NCBI GenBank assembly: GCA_038093515.1
Contig: JBBPSI010000179.1
Location: 1 to 51,089 of the forward strand
Direction: 5' to 3'
Length of the DNA: 51,089 bases
From: Butyriboletus loyo
Taxonomy: Eukaryota > Basidiomycota > Agaricomycetes > Boletales > Boletaceae
Positions 22,110-33,600 of the stretch are shown one piece after another; the first letter of the stretch is position 1, and every line of letters begins with the position of its first letter. The notes below the pieces were generated by a model. The model had not been told where the DNA came from. It was given only the letters and a program-made list of their open reading frames with translations, and did no database searches. A program made the translations under genes and the position numbers.

Positions 22110-23080
22110 AGACACCACACGCACCTTGACAGACACGTTCTCGAGCGAGTCCGGCGTATCAATCGCAAACGCGATCAAGATGACATGCGATTTGGAATAC
22201 GAGAGCGGTCGTAGACGCTGTCCGGCGAGAGCGTGTGTCACTTGCACGCCTCGGACAACAAGGCGCGGGCAGAGAACCTACCTCGTACTCTTCCTGTCCA
22301 CTACCCACCCGCGTCAGCCCACCCACACCCCAACGGTGAGAGACACGCACGCAGTATCCCACAACGCCAACTGCACCGGTTTCCCATCCAACCTGATCTC
22401 GGCCACGTAGTTCTCAAAGATGGCTACAGACCCATACGGGTCACCCCTAAGCACTCCCGATCGACGCACACGAGGACGAACTTACTTGGTTGCTATTCAC
22501 AATCCGCGCGCGCGCCAATCCCATCCCCATCCCAAACACCCAACCGATCCGAATCGAGGAAAAAAGCAGCAATCAAGGCAAGTCAGCCCCACACCCCAAC
22601 ATGCCAAAAGAACCGAGCGTAGAAACCTAAAACACCACTCACGTATTCCTTTGGGAACTCGCCTAGCGCAAACGAACACAAGAGCGAGGTCTTGCCACAC
22701 GCACCTAGTGGCCCCACGTTCCATCCACAATCAACATCCACCCACACCCACAATCACAGCCGTCCACAGCCCACAACACAAGCGGACACACGGAACAACG
22801 AGACCGAGTTCATTCGCAGACGGAGGGCGACACGAAAGGAAAGCGAAACGGAAAAGGGAATGAGATGGATGACATGATAGACAAGACGAAGACGGGACGA
22901 AATAAGAGTGAAAACGAAGGGGGTCAAGACAAGAGAGAGAGAAGAGAATTGACTTGCCATCACCGACAATGACCAATTTCCTCCGAATCTGAGCCAACCG
23001 AAAAAAAAGGAAAACGTAAGTCGTTTCGCCCAAACTGAAACCTCCCAAAGCAGAGGACACACCGGGTTTTGAGACGACAT
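21644..23080 (-). CDS. RHO2: Rho2-type small GTPase
   Basis: This is a membrane-anchored switch protein. Fungal Rho2 signals to cell-wall synthesis and integrity. There are eight exons: 23063-23080, 22958-22988, 22643-22704, 22486-22492, 22351-22423, 22282-22300, 22125-22217 and 21644-22000, summing to 660 bases (219 aa). Motifs are GDGACGKT (P-loop, residues 15-22), QPTIFENY (switch I, Thr40), [19 protein letters not shown] (switch II), VGCKADL (base-specificity) and ECSALK. Helix residues such as WIEEV and DTPDSLENV match Rho2 rather than Rho1 or Cdc42. The C-terminus is KCCVVC: a CaaX box whose last residue is Cys, consistent with farnesylation, plus an adjacent Cys for palmitoylation. A 7-base and a 19-base micro-exon encode parts of switch I and switch II. 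Intron 2 has a GC donor (GATG|GCAAGT). Confidence 0.93.
22082..22109 (+). repeat. Purine (GA)n tract in a RHO2 intron
   Basis: GA repeats with an interruption (AAAGAGAG...) lie in intron 22001-22124. On the coding strand this is a long pyrimidine tract ahead of the acceptor at 22001-22002. Confidence 0.75.
22486..22492 (-). other. 7-nt micro-exon of RHO2 (switch I)
   Basis: CAACCAA on the minus strand lies between acceptor GTGAATAG and donor GTAAGTTC. It adds Gln-Pro and the first base of Thr40, the switch I threonine that binds the magnesium. Without it the flanking exons are out of frame and the conserved xPTIFENY cannot form. Confidence 0.88.
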
Positions 23081-23474
23081 GGGGAAGCGCTCCGTCGACC
23101 GTGTAAAACGTTAAACTTGCACAGAGACCTGGGATCACAGACACAAAACAACAGCGGCGTCGACGCTCCTCACTTACAACGACAACGACAAGGAAACGAA
23201 AAAGAAGAGAAGGTCCGAGTGGTGAGAGAGAAAGAGAGGGTTGTTCGCAACAAGCCACTCTGTGGATGCAGCCGCAGCTCTTTCGGCACCACAGTCATTA
23301 GGTAATACACATCGCCTCCCTGGTCTCGTATGCCCGAAAGACGACGGAATGGAATCACCAGAAAACCCGAACGCACACGATGAACAGTGTATAAATAGAG
23401 AGAGAAAAGAAAGGACAAGAATAGACCTAGAGTAGGTATACGGAGCACACGCGAATATAATTACACCAACCCAC
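23081..23474. other. RHO2 upstream region / acyl-CoA synthetase 3' flank
   Basis: Both neighbouring genes are on the minus strand, so these 394 bases hold the synthetase terminator region and the RHO2 promoter. No other gene is seen. Confidence 0.5.
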
Positions 23475-25826
23475 TCACTGACTTGCATAAATCGTCTACG
23501 CCCGGATCAGCACGAACGAAAATAACACCAGAAAACGCAGACTCGCCTTGATCTCCTGCTCGAAATGTTTGGCAATCTTGCTCCGTTGCACCTTTTGCGC
23601 AGCCGTCACCAGCCCGCTCTCAGGTGTCCACTCTTCCGACGTCACAATCACCGCCTCCAAAATCTCCATCGGCTTGAAGCCGTTCCTCTTCCCCACCGCG
23701 TTGCACTCCTTCAGCACCAACGCCTGCACCCCCTTGTCGTGACACAAATCTGCCAGTGGCGCGGTGGACTCGATACCGGGCAACGACCGCTGTGCAAGTG
23801 TGTGGCGCAGATTGACTTCGTGGGGAATAATGATCCCAATCGGCTGTTTGGCCTCTGCAGAGGCATACACGCAAATGTTGGCGACAAGATTGCAAGACTT
23901 GTACGTTGCTTCGAGACGTTCCAGTGCAATGTACTGCATCGCATCGTCGTTAGAAACAACGCATCCATAGAACTCGCACAAACGCACCTCGCCACCTTGG
24001 AGCTTCACCAAGTTCTTGATCCTAGAGAATAGCATCGAGTCAGCGGTGCCAAAACACCAAACTACACTCACCGATCGATCAGACTGAGCGTCCCGTCCGG
24101 GTTCCACTGACCGACATCCCCGGTCCTCAGCCACCCATCTTTGGTGAAGATCGTCTCGTCCTCGTTCAAATCTGGACGCTTGTAATACCCCTTGGTCACC
24201 GCAGGACCTCTGATACAAATCTCGCCCTGAGGCGGGTTCTCAGTTGCCTTGTACCCTGCCTCAAGGACATCTATCAACTTGATCTCAATGCAGGGCGAGG
24301 GAAGCCCCACAGGACCATACTGCATCAACTCGGGTGGCAATATCGTACACATGGCACAAGATTCTGTCATCCCATAACCTGCAGTTTTTCTCGTTCAACC
24401 TTCTATACGCCAATGGGCTGGACAGAAAACCGACCTTGGAGCATCGTTACCAACGCCACCGTCAAGAACTCCTGCGTTTCCTTGCTTATCGCGGCACCAC
24501 CACACATCCCGAGACGGAGACGTCCCCCGGTAGCCGCTCTCACCCCGCCCAGCACAGCAGCATGCACGGCATCAGAAAGTATGGGCAGGTTGGCCTTCTT
24601 GATGGCCATGGCACCGTTGAAGACGCTCTTCTTCAGACTGCCGCTCGCGTTCACCTTGGCCAGGATACCCTTGCGAATCGTCTCCCAAACCTGAGGCACC
24701 CCAATAAGAATCGTCGGTCGGAACGTGATAATATCACCCTTGCAGTTCCGGACCGATGCATCCGTCAACGTCTTGACACGCCCGTACCCCGTCTTCATCC
24801 CCACCATAAACAAGGCCACCTCTACCACATACTCCAAGATATGCGCGAGAGGCAAGTACGCGAGGAGCGTATCCTCCGCTTGCATATGATGCCCAAGCAA
24901 GTGGTAGATACCCCCAATGGACGCTACCACGTTGCCATGAGTAAGCACGACCCCCTTGGGTGCGCCTGTACTGCCGCTTGTGTACATAATGAGCGCCACA
25001 TCCTCTGGAGTGGGCTTCCGACCTTCCAGAATGTCGGTGGGTTGCGCCCGGCCGGTCGCGCGCAGTTCGTCGATCGAGACAGCCTCGATGTCCTCACGGA
25101 CGCCCCGAATCTGGTCGATCACCGTCGACTTGGCATCACCGTCATAGACGACCAGTCGGATAGACGGCGTGTCCTTGAGGACGCGCGCCAACGTGGGAAG
25201 GAGTTCAGCATTGGTGTAGACACCGACACAGTTGGGTTCGTTGAGTGAGTGCGTGAGGCCAGCCTCTCCGAGGGTATCATAAGCAGTGGCCACAGGCGTG
25301 GAGATCGCTGAACACGCATGCGACATGAGTTGCCAATTCGCACTGTAAAGAAAGCAGGAAAGAAACATGAGACCCCACACCCGAAAATCCCTGGCAAGAA
25401 CACGACGCACCTCGTCTCCGCATAGATATTAAACACCTCCGTCTTCAAAATCCCATGATGCAACAACCCCCGGGCGAGTTCCGAGATCCGCGCTTGAACG
25501 TCGAGAAAGGAGATGTACTCGAAATCGCTCAACTCAAAGTACTTCCACTTCTTGGTTTCAGTGACTTCCTTGCCTCCGACCATCTTCTTGACCTGCTTTT
25601 CTTCCTCGTGGATCCGAATGATGTTGCGCCAGCCAACGGCCTCGCGTGAGCCGTGCGTTCGCGCAGCGTACGAGATGACGTCTGGAATCACGTCGATACC
25701 CTCAAAGGGCTGCGTCACCAGTCTATCAGGCATGATAGCCAACCTGCGAACGGCACCCTCGCCGTCAGAGGGTACGACGATAGAGCCTTTGCCATAATAG
25801 TTGCGCTTGGTGGTATTGTTAGACAT
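23475..25826 (-). CDS. Long-chain fatty-acid-CoA ligase (acyl-CoA synthetase)
   Basis: This enzyme activates long-chain fatty acids with ATP and CoA, as yeast Faa1/Faa4 do. There are six exons: 25411-25826, 24435-25342, 24072-24378, 23988-24021, 23547-23933 and 23475-23495, summing to 2073 bases (690 aa), the usual family length. Motifs are MYTSGSTGAPKGVVLTHGN (P-loop, about residues 258-276), GYGMTES (about 442), DGWLRTGDVG (about 522) and IKNLVKLQGGEYIALERLE (the FACS signature, formed across an intron). The last intron is predicted as GC-AG (ATCAAG|GCGAGT), giving the C-terminus EIKTIYASQ. If unspliced, the frame instead reads a hydrophobic tail and stops in the intron. The fourth intron (23934-23987) is 54 bases and stop-free. 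No peroxisomal SKL is seen. Confidence 0.93.
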
Positions 25827-28800
25827 GGATGCTGGATGCGTCCGTACTGGGTCGTGGTCGTTGGGATGGCACTTGCCTCTGAACTCCCAAACCGCACCGC
25901 ATTTTAAGGCTATTCTAAATCACGTGTTTAGCTCGGTTCGTCAATGTATGTAAGGCACAGCCATACAAGTTGATTCCGCTGAACTAGCTATGATGATCGA
26001 AATCGAACTAGGTTGAGAGTAGGCTAACTGGTACCATGCACTACGGTGACTCGCCGGTTTCACGATTCTACTCAACCTTTTCACAGGTCTCGTTTTCTTT
26101 GCTCGGGCTTCGAGGGACGAGCCCGCTCGAAGCGAGATTGAACGAACGACACCTGCCACTGGGCGGCAGTGCTGGGGTCGGGTTTGAACGTTTGCTGTCA
26201 GTGTGTCGCGCCTCGGACACAAGTTCCCCCAGATCAGCAACGGAACCTAACCAACCACATACTCGTTGTCCAACACTCGCAGCTACCATGATTTTTCTTG
26301 TTGATAACAGTCGGAGGGTGGTGCCCAGCGGAGCTTTGCACTTGGCCTGTATGACCTGACGTGACTCCCTGTGACATTGATGACCTGCCAAACCGACAAA
26401 GTAATTACAAGGGTGCAGCTGCCGAGAGCCCGAGTTTCAGCTTGTTTTCTTTGCCGATCGCCGAGGCTGCGTCAAGCGCACCACCTTTCGAACAAACGAT
26501 CACCTGCACAAGGTCACCAGGCGGCAGCAGATCCAGCAGATTTCTTGCTTCGAATAGACTCACAACACGACACTTTAAAGCTTTAAAACGTGTCATGTAA
26601 TTCATACAGACAATGAAACGCGTGGCGTAAAACTTTCATTCCATGGAAAATGACCACCCCATCGTGCGAAGCCACACTACCTGCATACTGTAGTGCAATA
26701 CGCTCGGACTTACGCAAACAGCAACCCCGATGGTACACAGGAAGGATACACGGGAAATAAATGAAATTGGCGGGTTGTTTGGTCTGATCAAGTGGCGTCC
26801 ATCGATATCCACCACCTCTCTGTCGTCGAATCGAGAGCGTCAAGCGGTCATGGATTGCACATTCGATATCATTTCCGAGGATTGGGAAATCCTCCATCGT
26901 CAACGCACCTTTCCAGACCAAGAGCGCGAGCAGGTGCGATCACTACGGACCACTGGAGCGATGTGATAGTCGTCGAAGTCGGCGGCGTCCAAGGACGATG
27001 GAAGCATCGAGGCGTTCTGGGTGCGTCAAGACCACGTCTGATGCGATGGAGACCAATATCCGCGTTCCTCGAAGGAAGACGACGAGATCCGCTCGTCTCG
27101 AGCAGCAATCAGATCTGATGGCATCATCAAACGCCAGAATCCCGCCAAACCATCGCTCGTGCGTCGTCTCGAGCCTATTCCGCCAGAAAAAGGAAGACGT
27201 AAACCATAGCCCATCGCGGGAGTCTCCTCCCGACCTCTCAGACAGGTTCACCGCATCCCCTTCTCGCACGAGTTAGGCCAGCGACCAACTTGCTATCTAT
27301 AGTCACGTTCTTCGCAACGACCACACCGTTTTTTCCTCCGCTGATCTTGTTTTTTCCCTCGACCCCAATGGGATCAACCCTGGATCACGCACACCCGCTT
27401 ACCGAACTTACCACAACCTGGGACACGTTGTCCGCCTCACCCTTTTTACCTAGTATTGGTCACTGGCCCCATCCCCTCGTCAAGGGTCGCAGTGATGGTG
27501 ATGGCCTATTTCCAACTGGAATTCCATCTCGCTCTCGGTACCTGTCCGTGTATTCATAGGAGCGCACTCTGTCCGACAGATCCTGAACCCACAGATCAGT
27601 GGGCAGGTGCACTCGGCATACGTCACGTCCAAAGAAAGCATTATTGGCAATCGGATCAAGACAAAGACCCATCTCGTTCGTACCAATTGAATCAAGCCTG
27701 GATTGCGCAACAAACACGAGGTTGTCCAAATCCAGCTGGTTTGGTACGCCCGCGTTTCTTCGCCTGGAACACGTCTGTCAGACAAATACGATCGCGACGG
27801 CGAGGCGACCACGCAAAGACTTGGATACGAGCTCGCACCACTGGAGGGCTAGCGCTCGTCTGATAAGCTGTCGTATGTACAGTGGGGTCTTCGATTACGT
27901 AGGTCCATGCACCCGGATCCCTGTCACGGCGCTATCCGCACGGCCAGCGCGACCAAAAAAAAGAAGGTCGATTGGAAGATCTTCTCTCGCAAACAGGACC
28001 GATGTGAGCCGTGTGAAATAGGGCTGCAGAATGGACAACGCCGCAAGCTCGTGGTCCCAACACTTCTTCGAGGTCATTTGAGAGCACACACGATCCGTTT
28101 CGAGCGGATTTCGGGGACATACCCATCATGAGCGCGGAGGAGGATGGACGCGGAAGTGAAGGGTGGGCGTGCAACACGTGCCGCGACTCAAAGGACAATA
28201 TAGCAGATTTGGGAGGAAAACTTTGCGACGTCCAACTCCGCGGTATCTGTCATGAAGCGTGCAAAGCTAAGTTTAATGATGTACGGTCCCAAAGGATCAC
28301 TTACGGCGACACACACGTCTTGCACCCTCCCTCGCCCACACATTTGGAACAGGGGAGAGCGTAATAAAATCAACGAAAAGAATACCCACGACTGACGCGC
28401 CGATACCCGAACCACAGCGGCAGTGGAAAAAAAAAAGAAACGACACTCGAGGAACATGAAACGACATGCGTTATTTGTTCATATTTGACATCACATACGG
28501 GACCCCCAAACACCGAGCATACACATTATTATTTCGGATCAACTTTTTCAATGATATGAACTTCGGGCGGCACCGTTCACCGTTCAGTTCCGGATGCGCC
28601 AGTGGGAGGATGGTTGAGAACGAGAACGAGAACGAGAACGAGAAGTGGCGTTTCGCCATTCTCATCGCCAAGCCAGCTTCGAAGACCGGCCAAACGGGAT
28701 TCTCGTGTATCGTGCGGACTCTAGTAGGATGTCAGGAAGGACGACGGTTGGTTTATCCGGACATCACGGGACGTACCACCGACCTCTGCTTCCTATCCCG

Positions 28801-29072
28801 CGTCGAACAAACCCTTGGAGGCGACCAGCTCAGATCTCATTCTGTCAAATGGAGCGTTTCCGATGGAAAAACATATTATGGATTACACGGATGTCAGGCT
28901 TAAAGCACATCAACGGCGTATTACAACGACAAATGTAACTAAGTGAATAATCGTGACGTTGCGCGGTCATTACTAAATTACAAAATATACACGGAAAAAA
29001 GGAGTGAGAAAGTGTGCGTGCATGGGACATATACCATATATCATAGATCCATAGATTGTTTGTTTTTATACA
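25827..29072. other. 3.2 kb without a confident gene
   Basis: Many antisense-paired open frames occur (for example 26792-27118 on plus, 27460-27729 on minus, 28466-28903 on plus), but no domain, start or splice chain is convincing. A minus-strand stretch near 26408-26560 has a natural-looking composition, and one near 27890-28090 is hydrophobic in part. They may be gene relics. The first 100 bases should carry the acyl-CoA synthetase promoter. Confidence 0.4.
28616..28645 (+). repeat. 6-nt tandem repeat (GAGAAC)
   Basis: Four GAGAAC units and a fifth GAGAAG unit. The frame would read Glu-Asn repeats, but no gene is supported here. Confidence 0.85.
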
Positions 29073-30545
29073 TTAAAAAACCCCAGGCTTGAACAAGGGC
29101 ACGACCAGGTTGGTTCGGTTGGTGACATCGATACCACGGAAGTATCCTTGTGTGAATACGATCGTCAGCGTCGAAATCGAAATATGAGACTGTCGAAATC
29201 CCTTACTTGGACTGAGGTAGTACCACATCACCGTCCCTTGGACAAAGTTCTCAAGCGCGCTCAAGTACCTCGCCAGCTCCCGGTCCACCTCGGGGCCGAA
29301 CGAGGGTACCTGGTTCTTCAACGCGATATATTGCTCCACGCGCTCTCTGAGCATCTCCGTCACGATGTCGATGGCAGCCTGAAGACTGACGTTGCGTTCG
29401 CGCATGACACAAAACACCAAGTTTTGGTAATCGCCGTCCAACTGTTCTTTCTGTAGAAACAAGACACATATCAGCGCGTGAATCAGACGACCACCCAACC
29501 AATCTCACGTTAAATGAGCAAAGATCCTGTTCGAGACAGAATCAGCAACCATCGCATCTCAGAGGGAGAATGTGCACTAACATTAGGCCATGTCATGATG
29601 TCGTCGGTCGCGTCCGACATGGCTTTGATGATAGGGTTCTCGAAGACTTCATCTGGGAGGTCCAGGTCGAGCGAGTATTCAACTATTGCTGTAGAGGCCA
29701 TTCCAATCAATAAATTGCCGAGCGCATATAGTAAATGCCCAAACCTTCGACCATGGCACTGCCGATGGTACCACGCCGCATGAGAATGAATTCATTAACA
29801 CACGGAATGCGGTCTTGAGACCGGTTCCGTGACTGTGTGACTAGTGCAGTGCTCCACTCTTCAAAGGCACGAAAAAAGCTGTGAGCTAAGTTAGAGGCTG
29901 TGAACCGTTATCCGTAAATAACTGCATACCGTTTGTAAGCACTTGGGGTAGAGGTTTCGCGAAAGCGAGTGAGAAGGCTAGAAGTTGACATTCAAGTTAC
30001 GTCATGGGATCACGTTGGGAAACAATACATACTCATATAACATGGCAGCGTAGTGATACTCTGGGCGAGGGCCCTCTGGGTTAGCAAGAACGCTCCAGGA
30101 GATAAGATGCCCGGCCTGAACATCATCAGGCTTGGACTGAAACGCGCCCTCGTCTGCAAGATCGTCTGTCTGGTTCGGGGTCGTTAGCACGAGGGACGAG
30201 AGGCACCGATGACAGACGTACAGAGAAGGCCCAGAAGTAGAACATGATAGAAGTGATGAGATGGTTTACATCTGCATCGGGGAAGGTGAGAGCAGCAAAC
30301 AGGTCGAATTTGCCGTAGTTTATGAACTTGGATCGTTTCCGGTCATCGTACAAACCTATGCTGCACACCAACGTTAGCTGCGAGTTCCACAAGCAGAAAG
30401 CCAGGTATACATACCTATTGAACCAAGCGCGTGCTACGCGGTCGGCCTCTGCTTGGTGAGGATTCACCCGTAGCTCAAATACACGACCAGTAACGGCACA
30501 GAGATCTTGGAGACAGAACTGGGATGGGAGAGAATCAAAGATCAT
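29073..30545 (-). CDS. Sesquiterpene synthase (class I terpene cyclase)
   Basis: This enzyme cyclises farnesyl diphosphate; the product cannot be read from sequence. There are nine exons: 30415-30545, 30222-30360, 30033-30169, 29930-29977, 29745-29878, 29582-29688, 29509-29526, 29207-29450 and 29073-29146, summing to 1032 bases (343 aa), the normal size for Agaricomycete cyclases. Metal-binding motifs are TDDLADE (DDxxD, residues 92-96) and NDLCSFNKE (NSE triad, residues 232-240). The RY pair follows (SPRYFRGID, about 323). LLTRFRETSTPSAYKRF and MRRGTIGSAMVEA are typical helices. The NSE motif spans three exons, the middle one only 18 bases. No P450 or other tailoring gene is recognised next to it, so it seems to stand alone. 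Confidence 0.94.
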
Positions 30546-30644
30546 GATGAATTAAGAGAATTATTGAACAAGGATGTCTGTACAACTCAGACTTGCTGAG
30601 GGAGGTTGTGCTGGGGGGGGGCAAAATGGACGACAATCGAGCCC

Positions 30645-30652
30645 TGCTTATA
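30645..30652 (-). promoter_or_regulatory. TATA box of the terpene synthase gene
   Basis: TATATAAG on the minus strand lies about 100 bases upstream of the ATG at 30545, a normal distance for a fungal core promoter. Confidence 0.55.
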
Positions 30653-33600
30653 TAGAGCCGGACTGACAGGATGTGATATCAGCGATATCCGCAGACCGAC
30701 CTCTCCCAAAAGGTTAGTGTAAAAAAAGACGCAAATTAAATTTGGGGAGACAACGCCCACGATGCGAACTGGTCGCCAGCACCTTGAGCATCACGACACA
30801 TATTACACGTGAAGAGGACCCAAGGACACCGCGTTGTTTGCATCTCGGTAGTTCGCCAAGCGACCGGACATGCATCCCAGATAAGATTGTTAGAATTACT
30901 GATACACCTGTTTTTGCTCTGGCTTGGTTATTAGATTCAAAGACTTGCGGCCTGAAACTTTAACCCTGAATGTAGAAAGAGCCGATGCCGATGATGGAAT
31001 GTGCCATCGCGTTCCAAGCGGGCAAGGGCGTGGCGCAGAGGACCGTCCTGTGATCAAGATTGCATGATCTCGTTCGAATACGAGAATCGACAAGATTGGC
31101 CAACCTTCAGGATCCTCTAAATCCGTACAGCCGTTCGTTCCTGAGTTTTGGGTTCTTCAAAATGTCCGTCAAGAAGCACGGCCTGGGCCTGAGAAAGTCA
31201 CAAGGTCCATGCTGATCGCTTGAACATGATTCCGAATGGATGCGTCCAAAACTACGGGTTTGCACGACTATCTTGGGACTCCGCAAACGCGTAACGGCAA
31301 TGTGAGTACACGAGGTTGCTGCAATGCAACGTGTTTAGGAATCATGGCGCGCACATACGGCGGCATTAGCTGCGAGTTGTGCCACAGCATCCTAGACAGT
31401 TATTAGCTCATCTTGACTGCAACCGGCTGTGACTGGTGTCAATGGTATGTTTTTTTTTCATCATACGGCCACCGACAATGGATGGGCCAGGCTGTGTCGC
31501 CGCTTGATCGTTATGGTTTCGCGAATTTGTCGTTTGGTCCAGCGGCGCTAGAATTGTTTACCCAGTCCAGGGATTCGAGGAATTACTAGTAGCGGTTGGC
31601 ACGATTGTCATGGAGGGCAAGGCCTTAGTGCACATGCGTCGGCAACACAACTCCACGCCTACGGTCGATCTGCGCTCGCCTTTTGGGCAGCAATTTGTCA
31701 CTCGTTTACCTCAATACACTTACAGTTCCGAACAGTACAACCCGACGCACGTTAACGACGAGGCCAACGCTAATCCGGAGTTACGCGCCAGGACGTCAAG
31801 TCGCGATTATCAGGATGATACCCATGCGTCATTAATCGTGTAGTGCAGTCATCTCTCTCCATACGTTCGCTTGAGGTCATCGCAGCATATCCCCAACGGC
31901 ATACATAACTTGGGCTGGCGTTGACCAAATCCAATCCAGGCAAGAACTCTGAAGAGAACCGTAAGCGATCCGATGCAGCCTATCAATCAAGGAACACAAC
32001 AGGGTCTTTCGAACGTCAAGATCTTGCGCACGCCCCCATGTGATCAGCTTTGCGTCGGGCGGTGGGCCTGGGAGTCGCACTTGTGTTCGCGCCGCGTTAT
32101 TCCATCACATCACATGGCAAGGGGAACTGAACATGTGCATCCTGTCAGTGGTCAGCTTGGCGAGAGAGTCTCTGCTGTCAAAGATTACTCGAGAACGTGC
32201 TGACAACTAACGGCATTCTCAGGATATATCTTACTCTGCCGAGATTCGTTGTGCTGATCGAGTCCACACGAGCTGGTTTAACCACGACGTACAGCCCGTG
32301 CTGGTATCCCCCCATGGTACGCGCGGTGGGACTTATACCCTCGGGCCCCCCCTCTCCTCTTGCCGAGGCACCGCCAGTCGTAACAGCATCCTGACAAGGG
32401 AGGTCTTTTAACTTGTACGTCCTTGTATCTCGCGATGGCCGATGAGTCTCTTGCATGCGAAAGGACCCTTTGTGGCGCCATCTCCATTCACCTCAAGCAT
32501 ACATGCCCAAATCTGATGGCAGAAAATGCCCCATGGCGCGTACACCATCAATATCTCCATTCCGAGCTTTGTACCATACGTGATGTGAGTCTGCCGGAGG
32601 TTGATCAAGGACACTTGACCAAAAATGCGTCAGACATGATATTCTCACGTACCCACAGTGCTAGTATCGCCAATCATGGCTGTGAACCTAGAAATGCATC
32701 CGTATGTCGATTCTGATCTCCCTTTGTATTGAGTCGTTGCACGGGAGCGGCTAAGCTTATCCGACTGAATTCCCTGAGCATAATACACAGGTCTGCTTCA
32801 GAAACCCACCAAGACGAGTATGGTTGGACTGCGAACGATCCCGCCACCGCCAGACACGCTGCGATATAGCCGGACACACACAATAGGCTCTATAAGACAT
32901 TGTACGATGCTGTTCCGTCGGATCCAGGACCGGGAAACACATCTCCCCGACATGGATCTCCCCCACCCTCTCTCCCAACGTCATCCTGAGAATGGCATGT
33001 TTCTGTGCCTGGAAAGGCGCCCGGAAGACGACGCCGACAAACGTGCGCATGGCCCTACATTCGAGACGCGCCGTCACGCAGTCGACGGTCACCGTGCATG
33101 GTGGGTATACAGAGACTGAGACATTTCGGATGGTGGACCCCGAGGGCCGAAAGCTGGCGCTTCAGGCTGGCTCGTCTTCGCACTTCGGTCCGTTCGCGCG
33201 TCAGCAACCTGATACACTTCCCCCCCCCCCCCCCCCACCGCGACCGTCCTTGACTCCAACAACAAACGGTCAAAAGCATAATCATATTTCACTCCCATTC
33301 CATTCGCGAGTTCATAAACGCCATCGAGTCATGATCCCGCAGGGAGAAAAAAAATGGCCCCAAATAAATAAATAAGTAAATAAATAAATATAAAGGCTCT
33401 CATGAAACATGTTTGATAAGCCTGCCATACCGCCCCTCACGCACGCCATTCCCAGTCTTCTCCCCATGGAAACTCGGCATTCGCTTCCCCCCGCAGCATA
33501 TTCCACCCAAAAATGTCGTATTCGCAGGCCACGAGGTCGCACTTGTATTATCTTTTTGCTGGCCCCTTGGGCCTTGACAAGCCGCTATCGCCGAAATGTC

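Noticed and set aside
24334..25248. 304-codon plus-strand open frame
   Set aside because: It is antisense to the acyl-CoA synthetase, whose motifs are unambiguous. High GC codon content on minus keeps the opposite strand open.
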